Part shown: in pieces, positions 34,690 to 42,469 of the stretch
How the letters are laid out: each line of letters begins with the position of its first letter
How positions within the stretch are numbered: the first letter of the stretch is position 1
Assembly: GCA_913057685.1 (NCBI GenBank)
Contig: CAJXOA010000013.1
Location: forward strand, 1 to 55,347
Direction: 5' to 3'
DNA length: 55,347 bases
DNA from: an uncultured Trueperaceae bacterium
GTDB lineage: Bacteria; Deinococcota; Deinococci; Deinococcales; Trueperaceae
The notes under the pieces: generated by a model
What the model saw: the letters and a program-made list of their open reading frames with translations, nothing else
Told to the model about the DNA's origin: nothing
The model's database searches: none
Position numbers and translations under genes: made by a program

Positions 34690-35852
34690 CGCCCGCCGTC
34701 CTCCTCGACGTCGCCTGGTGGGCGGCGACGGCGTTCCTCGCGGTGCAGGTCGCGGTGTTCGCCGTCAACGCCGTCACCTTCCCGCGGTTGGACGTCGTCG
34801 GGCGCGCCGCCCGGCGGGCCGGCGGGGGACCCGGCGGCCGGGACCGCCGCCCCGACGACGCGCCGGTGGGGGACGCCGTCAGCCTCCTCGTGCCCGCCCG
34901 CAACGAGGCGGCGACCCTGCCCGACACCCTCCCCGCCCTCCTCGCGCAGGGGGCGGGGGAGACGATCGTCGTCGACGACCGCTCGACCGACGGCACCGCC
35001 GACGTCGTCCGTCGCCTGCAGGCGACCCACCCCACCCTCCACCTGGTCGAGGGGGCGGCGCTCCCCGCCGGCTGGTCGGGGAAGAACTGGGCGTGCCACC
35101 AGGCCGCCCGCGCGGCGCGCGGCGACGTGCTGGTGTTCACCGACGCCGACGTCGTCTGGCGGCCCGGGGCGCTCACGACGCTCCTCGCGCAGCTGCGCCG
35201 CACCGGGGCGGGCCTCGCCACCGTCTGGCCGCGCCAACGCACCGTCGGGTGGGCGGAACGCATCGCGGTGCCGCAGGTCGACCTGGTGCTGCTGGGGGGC
35301 CTCCCGCACCCGCTCGTCGGGCGCACCCCGTTCGCGTCGCTCGCCGCCGCCAACGGCCAGGTGATGGCGTGGACGCGCGACGCGTACGCCCACACCGGCG
35401 GGCACGAGGCGCTCCGCGGGGAGGTCCTCGAGGACGTCCGCCTCGCGCAACGCGCGAAGGCGCGCGGCGTGCGGTTGTGGTTGGGGCTCGGCGGGGCGGC
35501 GCTCGAGGCCCGCATGTACCGCACCCCCACCGAGGTCGTCGACGGGTTCGCGAAGAACGTCCGCGCCGCCGCCGGGTCCCCCGCCCTCCTCGCCGTCCTG
35601 GTCCTCCTCAACGCCCTCGCCTACACCGCCGCCTGGCCGTTGGCGTGGCTCGACGCGCGCTTCCTCCTGCCGGCGGTCGCGGGCGTCGCCTTCCGCGCGG
35701 GCGTCGCCGCGAAGGTCGGCCGCCCCCCGCGGGAGGCGGTCCTGCAGCCGCTCGGGCCGCTGGCGCTCCTCGCCGTCGTCCTGCGGGCGGCGTCGTGGCG
35801 CGGTGGGTACGTCTGGCGCGGCCGCCGCTACGGCGCCGAGGGCAGCCGGTGA
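34686..35852 (+). CDS. Glycosyltransferase family 2, CruG-like
   Basis: A 388-residue membrane-bound GT-A enzyme. An N-terminal membrane helix (about residues 8-30) is followed by [17 protein letters not shown], the first catalytic Asp region [11 protein letters not shown], the DxD-type VFTDADV and a later [19 protein letters not shown] (ED plus RxxRW-like loop). Two or three C-terminal membrane helices follow. CruG proteins that glycosylate 1'- or 2'-hydroxy carotenoids share this plan, and CruF and CruG are commonly neighbours. Linked by GTGA on both sides. Confidence 0.87.
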   Translation: MTPAVLLDVAWWAATAFLAVQVAVFAVNAVTFPRLDVVGRAARRAGGGPGGRDRRPDDAPVGDAVSLLVPARNEAATLPDTLPALLAQGAGETIVVDDRSTDGTADVVRRLQATHPTLHLVEGAALPAGWSGKNWACHQAARAARGDVLVFTDADVVWRPGALTTLLAQLRRTGAGLATVWPRQRTVGWAERIAVPQVDLVLLGGLPHPLVGRTPFASLAAANGQVMAWTRDAYAHTGGHEALRGEVLEDVRLAQRAKARGVRLWLGLGGAALEARMYRTPTEVVDGFAKNVRAAAGSPALLAVLVLLNALAYTAAWPLAWLDARFLLPAVAGVAFRAGVAAKVGRPPREAVLQPLGPLALLAVVLRAASWRGGYVWRGRRYGAEGSR

Positions 35853-37285
35853 GCGGCGTGGAGCGCCGCGACGCGGTCGTCCTCGGCGCCGGCTTCGCCG
35901 GCCTCGCCGCCGCGATCGAGTTGGCGGCCGGCGGCGCGGAGGTCGTGCTCCTCGAGCGCGAGGCGGCGCCCGGGGGGAAGGCGGCGGAGGTCCGCGACGG
36001 CGGCCTGCGCTTCGATACCGGACCGAGCGTCGTGACCCTCCCGGACGTGCTCCGCGGTCCGTTCGAGGCGGTGGGGGCGACCCTGTCGGTCGCCCTGTCG
36101 CCCCTCGAGCCGTTGGCGCGCTACCGCTTCGCGTCGGGCCGCGTGCTCGACGTCTCCCGCGACGTCGCGCGCACCACCGCGCAACTCGACGCCCGCGAAG
36201 CGCAGGCGTACACGACGCTCCTCGAGGAGGCCCGCGCCTTCTACGAGGCGGCCGCCCCGACGTTCGTCTTCGGGCCGCCCCCCGGCCCCCTGCGGTTGGC
36301 GCGGTACGGCCTGCGGCACGGCCTGCGCGCCCGCCCGTGGGCGCGCCTCCCCGACCTCCTGGCGCACCACGGCGCGACCGGCGACGTGCGCGACCTGTTC
36401 CTGCGCTTCGCGACGTACTTCGGGGCGGACCCCTTCCGCGCGCCCGCGGTCCTGCACAACATCGCGTGGGTCGAGTTGGGGCTCGGCGTCGTGGCGCCCG
36501 AGGGCGGCGTCGCCGCCCTCGTACGGGCCTACGAGGCGCTCGCCCGCGACCTCGGGGTGGAGATCCGCACCGGCGCGGACGTCACGTCGCTCGCGGTGGA
36601 GGGCGGCGGCGTCGCGGTCGGCGTCCGCTCCGGTGGGGGCGCGACGGCGACGGTGCACGGCCGGCGGGTCGTCTCGGCGTTGGATCGCGGCCGGACCCTC
36701 GCGTTGTTGGGGCGGCGGGCGCCCGACCCGCCCCCCAGCCTGTCGGGCATGGTGGTGCTCCTCGACGTCGAGGGGCGCCGGGCGGACGCGCCGCTCCACA
36801 CCCTGTCCATGCCGGCGCGCTACGAGGCGGAGTTCGAGGCGATCCGGCGGGGGCGGGTCCCGGACGACCCGACCCTGTACGTCGCGGTCAGCGCCCGCGG
36901 GACGCCCGGCGACGCGCCGGACGGCCGGGAGAACTGGTACGTCATGGCGAACGCGCCCGCCCTGCGGGGCGACGTGGAGGTCGACGAGGCGGCGTACGCC
37001 GACGCGATCGAAGCGACCCTCGTGCGGCGGGGCCTGCTCGCGCCGGGCGGCTTCCGGCGGGTCGCGACGCGCGGCCCCCGGCACCTGGCGCGCCTCGCGA
37101 CGCACGGCGCGATCTACGGGGCGGCGCCCCACTCGCTGCTCGGCACGATCCGTCCCCCGCACCGGCTGCCGGGCGCGCCGTCGCTGCGGCTGGCGGGGGG
37201 GACGGTCCACCCGGGGGGCGGCATCCCGTTGGCGGTCCTGTCCGGCCGCGGCGCGGCCCGGGAGCTGCTCGCGGCCGACGGTTAG
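35849..37285 (+). CDS. CrtI/CrtD-like carotenoid desaturase
   Basis: A 478-residue FAD-dependent desaturase. The FAD fold is AVVLGAGFAGLAAAIELAA followed by LLEREAAPGGKAAEV. RFDTGPSVVTLPDVL is the usual CrtI/CrtD N-terminal block, and LAGGTVHPGGGIPLAVLSG is the C-terminal FAD contact. It could be the phytoene desaturase for the pathway or a CrtD-type 3,4-desaturase acting on the hydrated end. With the CrtO-like enzyme at 30954 it makes two superfamily members in one operon, so the division of labour is uncertain. Its TAG overlaps the convergent mscS stop by 3 bases. Confidence 0.88.
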   Translation: MSGVERRDAVVLGAGFAGLAAAIELAAGGAEVVLLEREAAPGGKAAEVRDGGLRFDTGPSVVTLPDVLRGPFEAVGATLSVALSPLEPLARYRFASGRVLDVSRDVARTTAQLDAREAQAYTTLLEEARAFYEAAAPTFVFGPPPGPLRLARYGLRHGLRARPWARLPDLLAHHGATGDVRDLFLRFATYFGADPFRAPAVLHNIAWVELGLGVVAPEGGVAALVRAYEALARDLGVEIRTGADVTSLAVEGGGVAVGVRSGGGATATVHGRRVVSALDRGRTLALLGRRAPDPPPSLSGMVVLLDVEGRRADAPLHTLSMPARYEAEFEAIRRGRVPDDPTLYVAVSARGTPGDAPDGRENWYVMANAPALRGDVEVDEAAYADAIEATLVRRGLLAPGGFRRVATRGPRHLARLATHGAIYGAAPHSLLGTIRPPHRLPGAPSLRLAGGTVHPGGGIPLAVLSGRGAARELLAADG

Positions 37286-38385
37286 GGGGTGCCGGCGGTC
37301 GTGCTGGAGGGGGCGGGGCCGGCGTCGCCGCCGCCCGTCGGCACCACGTGCACGGTGCGGGTGGGGAAGGCGAACTCCACGCCGCGCGCCGCGAAGGCGT
37401 CGAACAACTCCAGGTGGATCGCTTGGTTGACGTTCATGTAGGTCTCGTAGTCGGGCTCCAGCACCCAGTAGACGACCTCGAAATCGAGCGACGACGCGCC
37501 GAACGCCTTGAAGTGCGCGCGGTCGAAGCGGACGCCGTCCTGCGCTTCGATGATCGTGCGGATGACGTCGGGGAGTTCGCGGAGGCGTTCGCTGGGGGTG
37601 TCGTACGTCACGCCCAGCGCGACGACGGCGCGCCGTTCGCGCATGCGTTTGTAGTTGCGGATGCGGCTCTGCAGGAGGTCGTTGTTGGCGAACACCAGCT
37701 GTTCGCCGGACAACGCCCGCACGCGGGTGGTGCGCAGGCCGACGTTCTCGATGGTGCCGGAGAGGTCGTCGACGACGACGAAGTCGCCGATCTCGAACGG
37801 CTTGTCGAACAGGATCGACAGCGACGCGAACAGGTCCCCGAGGATGTTCTGCAGCGCCAAGCCGATCGCGACCGCGCCGATCCCGATGCCCGCCAACAGG
37901 GCGGTGATGTCCACCCCGAGGTTCTCGAGGATCAGCAGCACCACGACGACGTACAGCACCAACCGTCCCAGGAAGGTGAAGGCGGCGACGGTGGTGCGGC
38001 GGCCGCCGTCGACCTCCTCGCGGTCGCGGTAGTACGTCCCCAAGCTCTGCAGGCCGACGTTCGCCGCCACCCCGATCTGCAGGAGGACGACGAGGATCGC
38101 GGCGGTCCGCAGGGCGCCGTCGAACGCCGGGTCGAGGGTCAGGAGGCGGGTGGCGAACCAGCCGGCCAACAGCCACAGGAAGCCCGGCCGGACGCTGCGC
38201 AGGACCGCGACGAGGACGTCGTCGAGGCGCGTCGTGGTGCGCTGCGTCCAGGCCTCGACGCGGCGGAGGCCGAGGCGGCGGACGGCGGACAGCGCGACGC
38301 CCGCCACGACCCACGCGAGCGCGGCGGCGGCGAGGCGGAGCGGTTCGTTGCCCAGCAGGGCGGGCTGCAACCACCAGTCGGTCAT
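37282..38385 (-). CDS. Mechanosensitive ion channel, MscS family
   Basis: A 367-residue channel. Three or more N-terminal membrane helices lead to the pore-lining helix ALLAGIGIGAVAIGLALQNILGD. The beta domain that follows has FDKPFEIGDFVVVDDLSGTIENVGLRTTRVR, the standard MscS signature, and the C-terminal alpha-beta domain reads FAARGVEFAFPTRTVHV. It releases solutes on hypo-osmotic shock. The ATG lies 6 nt after TAGCAT, and the stop TAA is antisense to the crtI/crtD stop. Confidence 0.94.
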   Translation of the reverse strand: MTDWWLQPALLGNEPLRLAAAALAWVVAGVALSAVRRLGLRRVEAWTQRTTTRLDDVLVAVLRSVRPGFLWLLAGWFATRLLTLDPAFDGALRTAAILVVLLQIGVAANVGLQSLGTYYRDREEVDGGRRTTVAAFTFLGRLVLYVVVVLLILENLGVDITALLAGIGIGAVAIGLALQNILGDLFASLSILFDKPFEIGDFVVVDDLSGTIENVGLRTTRVRALSGEQLVFANNDLLQSRIRNYKRMRERRAVVALGVTYDTPSERLRELPDVIRTIIEAQDGVRFDRAHFKAFGASSLDFEVVYWVLEPDYETYMNVNQAIHLELFDAFAARGVEFAFPTRTVHVVPTGGGDAGPAPSSTTAGTP

Positions 38386-38391
38386 GCCGGC

Positions 38392-38397
38392 ATGCTA
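38392..38397 (-). promoter_or_regulatory. Leaderless -10 for mscS
   Basis: Minus strand TAGCAT, 6 nt (GCCGGC) before the ATG. Confidence 0.55.
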
Positions 38398-38465
38398 CCC
38401 GAGGTGCGGGGGCGGCCCGGGCGCGAACGCAGGCTGGACTCCGGTCGCGGGGGACGCGCATCGGA

Positions 38466-38471
38466 TAGCCT
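38466..38471 (+). promoter_or_regulatory. Leaderless -10 for the cobalamin adenosyltransferase gene
   Basis: TAGCCT with a 7-nt spacer (GCGCGGC) to the ATG at 38479. Confidence 0.55.
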
Positions 38472-38478
38472 GCGCGGC

Positions 38479-39150
38479 ATGAAGATCTATACCCGCACCG
38501 GGGACGGGGGCACCACGGCGTTGTTCGGGGGGGAGCGGGTCGCGAAGTCGTCGGCGCGCATCCGCGCGATCGGCTCGGTCGACGAGGCGAACGCGCACCT
38601 CGGCGCGGCCCGCGTCGCGTGGCGGGGCGCCGGCCCGGACGACGACGCCGCGAACGCCGCGTCGGCGCTCGACGCGCAACTCCACGACCTGCAGAACGCC
38701 CTGTTCGACGTCGGGGCGGACCTCGCGACGCCGGAGGAGGTCGCCGCCCGCGCGCACCTCCACCCGATCGACGCCGCCGACGTCGCCCGCCTCGAGCGGG
38801 CGATCGACCGCTTCGACGCCGACGTCGCCCCCCTGCAGCACTTCATCCTGCCCGGTGGGCACCCCGCCGCCGCGAACCTGCACGTCGCGCGGACGGTGTT
38901 GCGGCGCGCCGAACGCGAGACCGTCGCGCTCGGGCAGGAGGTCGCCGTCAACGCGCACGTCGCCGCCTTCCTGAACCGCGCGTCCGACCTGGCGTTCGTC
39001 CTGGCGCGCTGGGTGAACGCTGCGATGCACCTGCCCGAGGCGCCCTGGGCGGCCGACGGTCGCGACCGCGACGAGGCGCACGACACGACGCACGAAGAGG
39101 GGTCGAGCGACGCGGCTGCGGCCGCGCCACCCCTCCGGGAGGGCTCCTGA
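38479..39150 (+). CDS. Cob(I)yrinic acid a,c-diamide adenosyltransferase, PduO type
   Basis: A 223-residue helical enzyme that transfers adenosyl from ATP to cob(I)alamin. The N-terminus KIYTRTGDGGTTALFGGERV and SARIRAIGSVDEANAHLG are the PduO/MMAB ATP-binding motifs. NLHVARTVLRRAERETVAL and FLNRASDLAFVLARW complete the family pattern. The last 30 or so residues form a charged, low-complexity tail after the conserved end. It stands alone, divergent from mscS and convergent with pyrD (5-nt gap). Confidence 0.95.
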   Translation: MKIYTRTGDGGTTALFGGERVAKSSARIRAIGSVDEANAHLGAARVAWRGAGPDDDAANAASALDAQLHDLQNALFDVGADLATPEEVAARAHLHPIDAADVARLERAIDRFDADVAPLQHFILPGGHPAAANLHVARTVLRRAERETVALGQEVAVNAHVAAFLNRASDLAFVLARWVNAAMHLPEAPWAADGRDRDEAHDTTHEEGSSDAAAAAPPLREGS

Positions 39151-39155
39151 CGACC

Positions 39156-40220
39156 TCAGGGGGCGCGCCGGAGCGCCCGTAGCGACGGCGCACCGGTCGC
39201 GTCGAGACGCCGGCGCAGCGTCGCGTGCACCGCGCGGGGGAGGCCCGGCCCGGCGTAGATCAGGCCGGTGTACACCTGCACCAGGTCGGCGCCGGCCTCG
39301 AGGCGGGCGAGCACCTCGGCGGGGGAATCCACCCCGCCGACCGAGACGATGGGCAGGTCGGTCGCCGCACGCAACACCGCCAGCACCTCCCGGGCGCGGG
39401 GGGCGAGCGGCCGCCCCGACAGGCCGCCGGTCGCGCCCGGGTCGTGCCGCAGGCCGGCCCGCCGGATCGTCGTGTTGACCGCGACGAGGCCCGCGACGCC
39501 GCGCGCCGCCAGCTGCGTCGCGAGGTCGGCGAGGGCGTCGTCGGGCAGGTCCGGCGCGAGCTTCACGAGGACCGGCACCCCGTCCGCGGCGTCCTGCGTC
39601 GCGTCCAGGATGCGGTGCAGCGCGTCCGCCGCCTGCAGGTCGCGCAGGCCCGGCGTGTTCGGCGAGGAGACGTTCACGACCAGGAAGTCGGCGTACGGCC
39701 GCATGGCGCGGGCGGTGCGCCGGTAGTCGTCCGCCGCCTCGTCCAGGGGCGTGGCGCGGTTCTTCCCGAGGTTCACGCCGACGCGGGCGGCGGGCCAACG
39801 GCCCGACCGCCGCCAGCCGTCCAGCCGCCGCGCGACGGCGTCCGCCCCGAGGCTGGGGAACCCCATGGCGTTGATCACCGCGCGGTCGGCGGGGAGGCGC
39901 ACCGCGCGCGGTTTGGGGTTGCCCGGTTGCGGTTCCGGCGTCACGGTCCCGAGTTCGACGTGCCCGAGCCCCATCGCCGACCAGGCGGGCAGCGCGTCGG
40001 CGTCCTTGTCCATGCCGGCCGCCAACCCCAGGGGACCGTCGAACGTCACGCCGAACGCCTCCACCCGCTGGCGGGGGTCGTCGGGGGCGGTCCGGCGGCG
40101 CACGGCGCGCAGCAACGCCGGTGCGAGCGAGGCGCCCTGCAGGGCGCGCAACGTCACGCCGTGCGCGGTTTCCGGCGGCAGCCGGAACAGCGCGGGGCGC
40201 ACCCACCGGTAGGGATCCAC
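39156..40220 (-). CDS. pyrD: Dihydroorotate dehydrogenase (quinone), class 2
   Basis: A 354-residue FMN enzyme oxidising dihydroorotate to orotate for pyrimidine synthesis with a quinone acceptor. The N-terminal membrane-associating helix is YRWVRPALFRLPPETAHG. FMN and catalytic blocks are GLAAGMDKDADA, NRxGFxN-like INAMGFPSLGAD, VNLGKNR, VVNVSSPNTPGLRDLQ (catalytic Ser) and VNTTI. Length and helix place it in class 2. The GTG start is 1 nt after the SDR stop. Confidence 0.96.
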   Translation of the reverse strand: MDPYRWVRPALFRLPPETAHGVTLRALQGASLAPALLRAVRRRTAPDDPRQRVEAFGVTFDGPLGLAAGMDKDADALPAWSAMGLGHVELGTVTPEPQPGNPKPRAVRLPADRAVINAMGFPSLGADAVARRLDGWRRSGRWPAARVGVNLGKNRATPLDEAADDYRRTARAMRPYADFLVVNVSSPNTPGLRDLQAADALHRILDATQDAADGVPVLVKLAPDLPDDALADLATQLAARGVAGLVAVNTTIRRAGLRHDPGATGGLSGRPLAPRAREVLAVLRAATDLPIVSVGGVDSPAEVLARLEAGADLVQVYTGLIYAGPGLPRAVHATLRRRLDATGAPSLRALRRAP

Positions 40221-40221
40221 G

Positions 40222-40950
40222 TCAGCGTTTCGGGGGCCGCGCGGGCCGCACCTCGATGCGCGAGGGAAGCGTCCGGGCCGGCATCGCCGCGAGGTCCATC
40301 ACGAGGGTCGCGACGTCCTCGGGTTGGATCTTCCAGGCGTCGGCGTCGGTCGGTTCGCGCCCGGCGAACGGCGTGGCGACCGACCCCGGCATGATCGTCG
40401 AGACGCGGACGCCGCGGTCGCGGACGTCGAGCATCAACGCCTGCGTGAACCCGAGCAGCCCGAACTTGCTGGCGTTGTACGCCGCACCGCCGGCGAAGAA
40501 GTTCGCGCCGGCCAACGACCCGATCGTCACGAGCAGCCCCTGCGACGCCTCGAGGGCGGGCAGGGTCGCCTGCGCGGTGTGGAAGACGCCGGTGAGGTTC
40601 GTATCGATCACCGCGTGCCAGTCCTCGCTCGTCAGGTCCGGCACCGGTGCGAACCGCCCGATGCCGGCGTTCGCGACGACGAGGTCCAGACCCCCGAACA
40701 GCTCCGTGGCGTGCCGCACGGCGTCGTGGACGGCCGCCTCGTCGCGGACGTCGCAGGGGATCCCGACGACGCGGCCGGGGTGCGCGGCGTCGAGCGCCTG
40801 CGCGACGTCGGCGAGGGCGCCGGCGTCGCGGGCGGTGATGGCGACGTCGCCGCCGGCGGCGGCGATGCGTTCGGCGATGGCGCGACCGATGCCCTTGCTG
40901 GCGCCGGTGACGAAGGCGTGACGGACGGGCGGGGTGGGGGACGTCGTCAT
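40222..40950 (-). CDS. Short-chain dehydrogenase/reductase
   Basis: A 242-residue classical SDR. The cofactor motif is FVTGASKGIGRAIAE (TGxxxGxG), with NAG in VVANAGIG. The catalytic Ser is in TIGSLAG and the YxxxK is AYNASKFGLLGFTQ. The Arg after the third strand (ITARD) suggests NADP preference. The substrate is not evident. It is the first gene of a two-gene unit with pyrD. The ATG lies 6 nt after TAGCGT. Confidence 0.93.
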   Translation of the reverse strand: MTTSPTPPVRHAFVTGASKGIGRAIAERIAAAGGDVAITARDAGALADVAQALDAAHPGRVVGIPCDVRDEAAVHDAVRHATELFGGLDLVVANAGIGRFAPVPDLTSEDWHAVIDTNLTGVFHTAQATLPALEASQGLLVTIGSLAGANFFAGGAAYNASKFGLLGFTQALMLDVRDRGVRVSTIMPGSVATPFAGREPTDADAWKIQPEDVATLVMDLAAMPARTLPSRIEVRPARPPKR

Positions 40951-40956
40951 GCCGCG

Positions 40957-40965
40957 ACGCTAGCA
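40957..40965 (-). promoter_or_regulatory. Leaderless extended -10 for the SDR-pyrD unit
   Basis: Minus strand TGC TAGCGT, 6 nt (CGCGGC) before the ATG at 40950. Confidence 0.6.
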
Positions 40966-40987
40966 CGGGCCCCCCGCACCCCCCGGT

Positions 40988-41079
40988 GGTGCAGCTCGGC
41001 GGTGCGGCCCGGTGCCGCTCGGCGGTGGGGTCCGGTGCCGCGCGGCGGTGGAGCCCACTGCCGCCCGGCGGCGCGGCGC
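40988..41079. repeat. Degenerate tandem repeat, 23 bp x 4
   Basis: Four head-to-tail units (40988, 41011, 41034, 41057) share a core near GTGCCGCTCGGCGGTG. Units 1-3 differ at few places, and unit 4 is more diverged. The block fills the space between the divergent -10 boxes of the SDR and phosphatase genes and covers their likely -35 regions on one side. Confidence 0.75.
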
Positions 41080-41087
41080 GGGGGGCG

Positions 41088-41096
41088 TGGTACCTT
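41088..41096 (+). promoter_or_regulatory. Leaderless extended -10 for the phosphatase-scpA unit
   Basis: TGG TACCTT with a 6-nt spacer (GCCGCC) to the GTG at 41103. Confidence 0.6.
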
Positions 41097-41102
41097 GCCG
41101 CC

Positions 41103-41726
41103 GTGGAGCGGACGCTGACGTTGATCCGTCACGGACTCACCGACTGGAACGAAGCGGGACGCTTCCAGGGCCAGACCGACCGTCCGCTCAGCCCCGCGGG
41201 CCGGCGGCAGGCGGAACGCCTGGCGGCGCGCCTCGCCCCCCACCCCACCCCCGACGCGATCGTCGCCAGCCCGCTGCAGCGGGCGGCGGACACCGCCGCC
41301 ATCGCCTTCCCCGGCGCGGAGGTGACGCACGACGCGCGCCTGATGGAGATCCACTTCGGGGCGTTCGAGGGCCGCACCCGGGAGGAGAACGCCGCCCTGC
41401 CGGAGTGGCCGACGTGGGCGGAGGACCCCTACCTGCGGGTCGCGCCCGGCGGGGAGTCGTACGAGGCCGTCCGCACGCGCGTCGTCGCCTGGCTCGAGGA
41501 CCTCCCCACCGACGCGCCGCACGTCGTCGCGGTCACGCACAGCGGCGCCATCCAGATGCTCCTCGCGCACGTCCTCGGCATCGAACGCCCCCGCTGGCGC
41601 AAACGGATCTTCGTGCGGCACAGCAGCCTCACCCGCATCCTCGTGCGCGACGGCGCCTACGTCGTCGAGCGCGTCAACGACACCCGGCACCTGGACGAGG
41701 CGGGCGGCGACCCGTTCTGGACGTGA
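41103..41726 (+). CDS. Histidine phosphatase family protein (phosphoglycerate mutase-like)
   Basis: A 207-residue protein of the RHG superfamily. The catalytic His is in LIRHGLTDWNEAGRFQG, the second half has EIHFGAFEGRTREE, and the second catalytic His is in VVAVTHSGAIQMLL. Members include cofactor-dependent phosphoglycerate mutases and the alpha-ribazole phosphatase CobC; this short form cannot be assigned to one of them. The GTG at 41103 is chosen because the conserved N-terminus begins there and a -10 box stands 6 nt ahead. GTGA joins it to scpA. Confidence 0.9.
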   Translation: MERTLTLIRHGLTDWNEAGRFQGQTDRPLSPAGRRQAERLAARLAPHPTPDAIVASPLQRAADTAAIAFPGAEVTHDARLMEIHFGAFEGRTREENAALPEWPTWAEDPYLRVAPGGESYEAVRTRVVAWLEDLPTDAPHVVAVTHSGAIQMLLAHVLGIERPRWRKRIFVRHSSLTRILVRDGAYVVERVNDTRHLDEAGGDPFWT

Positions 41727-42442
41727 CGACCGAGGCGCCCCCCGGCTTCGTCGTCGACCAGCCCGCCTACCACGGCGACCTCGGGGGGTTGGCGTACGCC
41801 CTGCGGACCGGCACCGTCGCGCCCCGCGACCTGCGCCTCGCGGCGTTGGTCCGCGACGCGCTCGCGTGGTTCCACGCCGCCGCCGACCGCGACCTCGAGC
41901 ACGCCTCGAGCGCCCTCCCGGCGTTGGCGCGGGTCGTGGAGCTCAAGCTCCGCCTGAGCCTCCCGCGCCCCCCGCGCGACCCCGACGCGGACGAGGCGGA
42001 CGACGTGACGGAGGTGGAGGAGGCGCTCGAGGCGGTCGCGCTCCTCGAGGACCTCGAGGCGGCGATCGCGTTCCTCCGCACCCGCCGGCACGAACGCGCC
42101 GCGGTCGTGCCCGCGACGGCGCCGCGCCCCGACCTGCCGCGGCGTCGACGCGCGCACCGCGCCGACCCCGGGCGGTTGGCGCAGTTGGCGGCGTCGCTGC
42201 GGCCCGGGCGGGGGGTCGACCTGGCGTTCGAACGCCTGACGCTCGAGGCCGCCGGACGGGCGCTGCGCGACGCGCTCGCCGCGGTCCGGCGGGGGGTGCT
42301 GGCGCACCTCGGCCGCAACGCTACCTGGGCGGAACGCACGATCACCTTCGCGGCGTTCCTGGAGTTGGTGCGGGAGGGGCGCGTGCGGGCGCGGCAGGCG
42401 GCGCCGTTCGAACCGATCGAGGTGGAGGCGGCGGACGGCTGA
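41723..42442 (+). CDS. scpA: Segregation and condensation protein A (ScpA-like)
   Basis: A 239-residue divergent kleisin. The N-terminal part (AYHGDLGGLAYALRTGTV, then LARVVELKLRLSLPRP) follows the ScpA helical domain that binds the SMC neck. The acidic middle is followed by a C-terminal winged helix, ERTITFAAFLELVREGRVRA with APFEPIEV. ScpA bridges SMC heads for chromosome organisation. The usual partner scpB is not in the window. The N-terminal YxGPLDLLL motif is eroded, so identification leans on the C-terminus and overall plan. Confidence 0.8.
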   Translation: MTTEAPPGFVVDQPAYHGDLGGLAYALRTGTVAPRDLRLAALVRDALAWFHAAADRDLEHASSALPALARVVELKLRLSLPRPPRDPDADEADDVTEVEEALEAVALLEDLEAAIAFLRTRRHERAAVVPATAPRPDLPRRRRAHRADPGRLAQLAASLRPGRGVDLAFERLTLEAAGRALRDALAAVRRGVLAHLGRNATWAERTITFAAFLELVREGRVRARQAAPFEPIEVEAADG

Positions 42443-42469
42443 CGCCGCCCGCCCCCCCGGGGTCAGCCG
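42436..42469. terminator. Possible shared terminator between scpA and typA
   Basis: CGGCTGAC (42436-42443) and GTCAGCCG (42462-42469) form an 8-bp inverted repeat around the two convergent stop codons, with an 18-nt GC loop. No T-run lies on either side, so this is a weak call. Confidence 0.3.

Noticed and set aside
39161-39178. Hairpin GGGCGC/GCGCCC after the cobalamin adenosyltransferase gene
   Set aside because: It is a 6-bp stem inside the pyrD coding end without a T-run, so it is probably coding coincidence.
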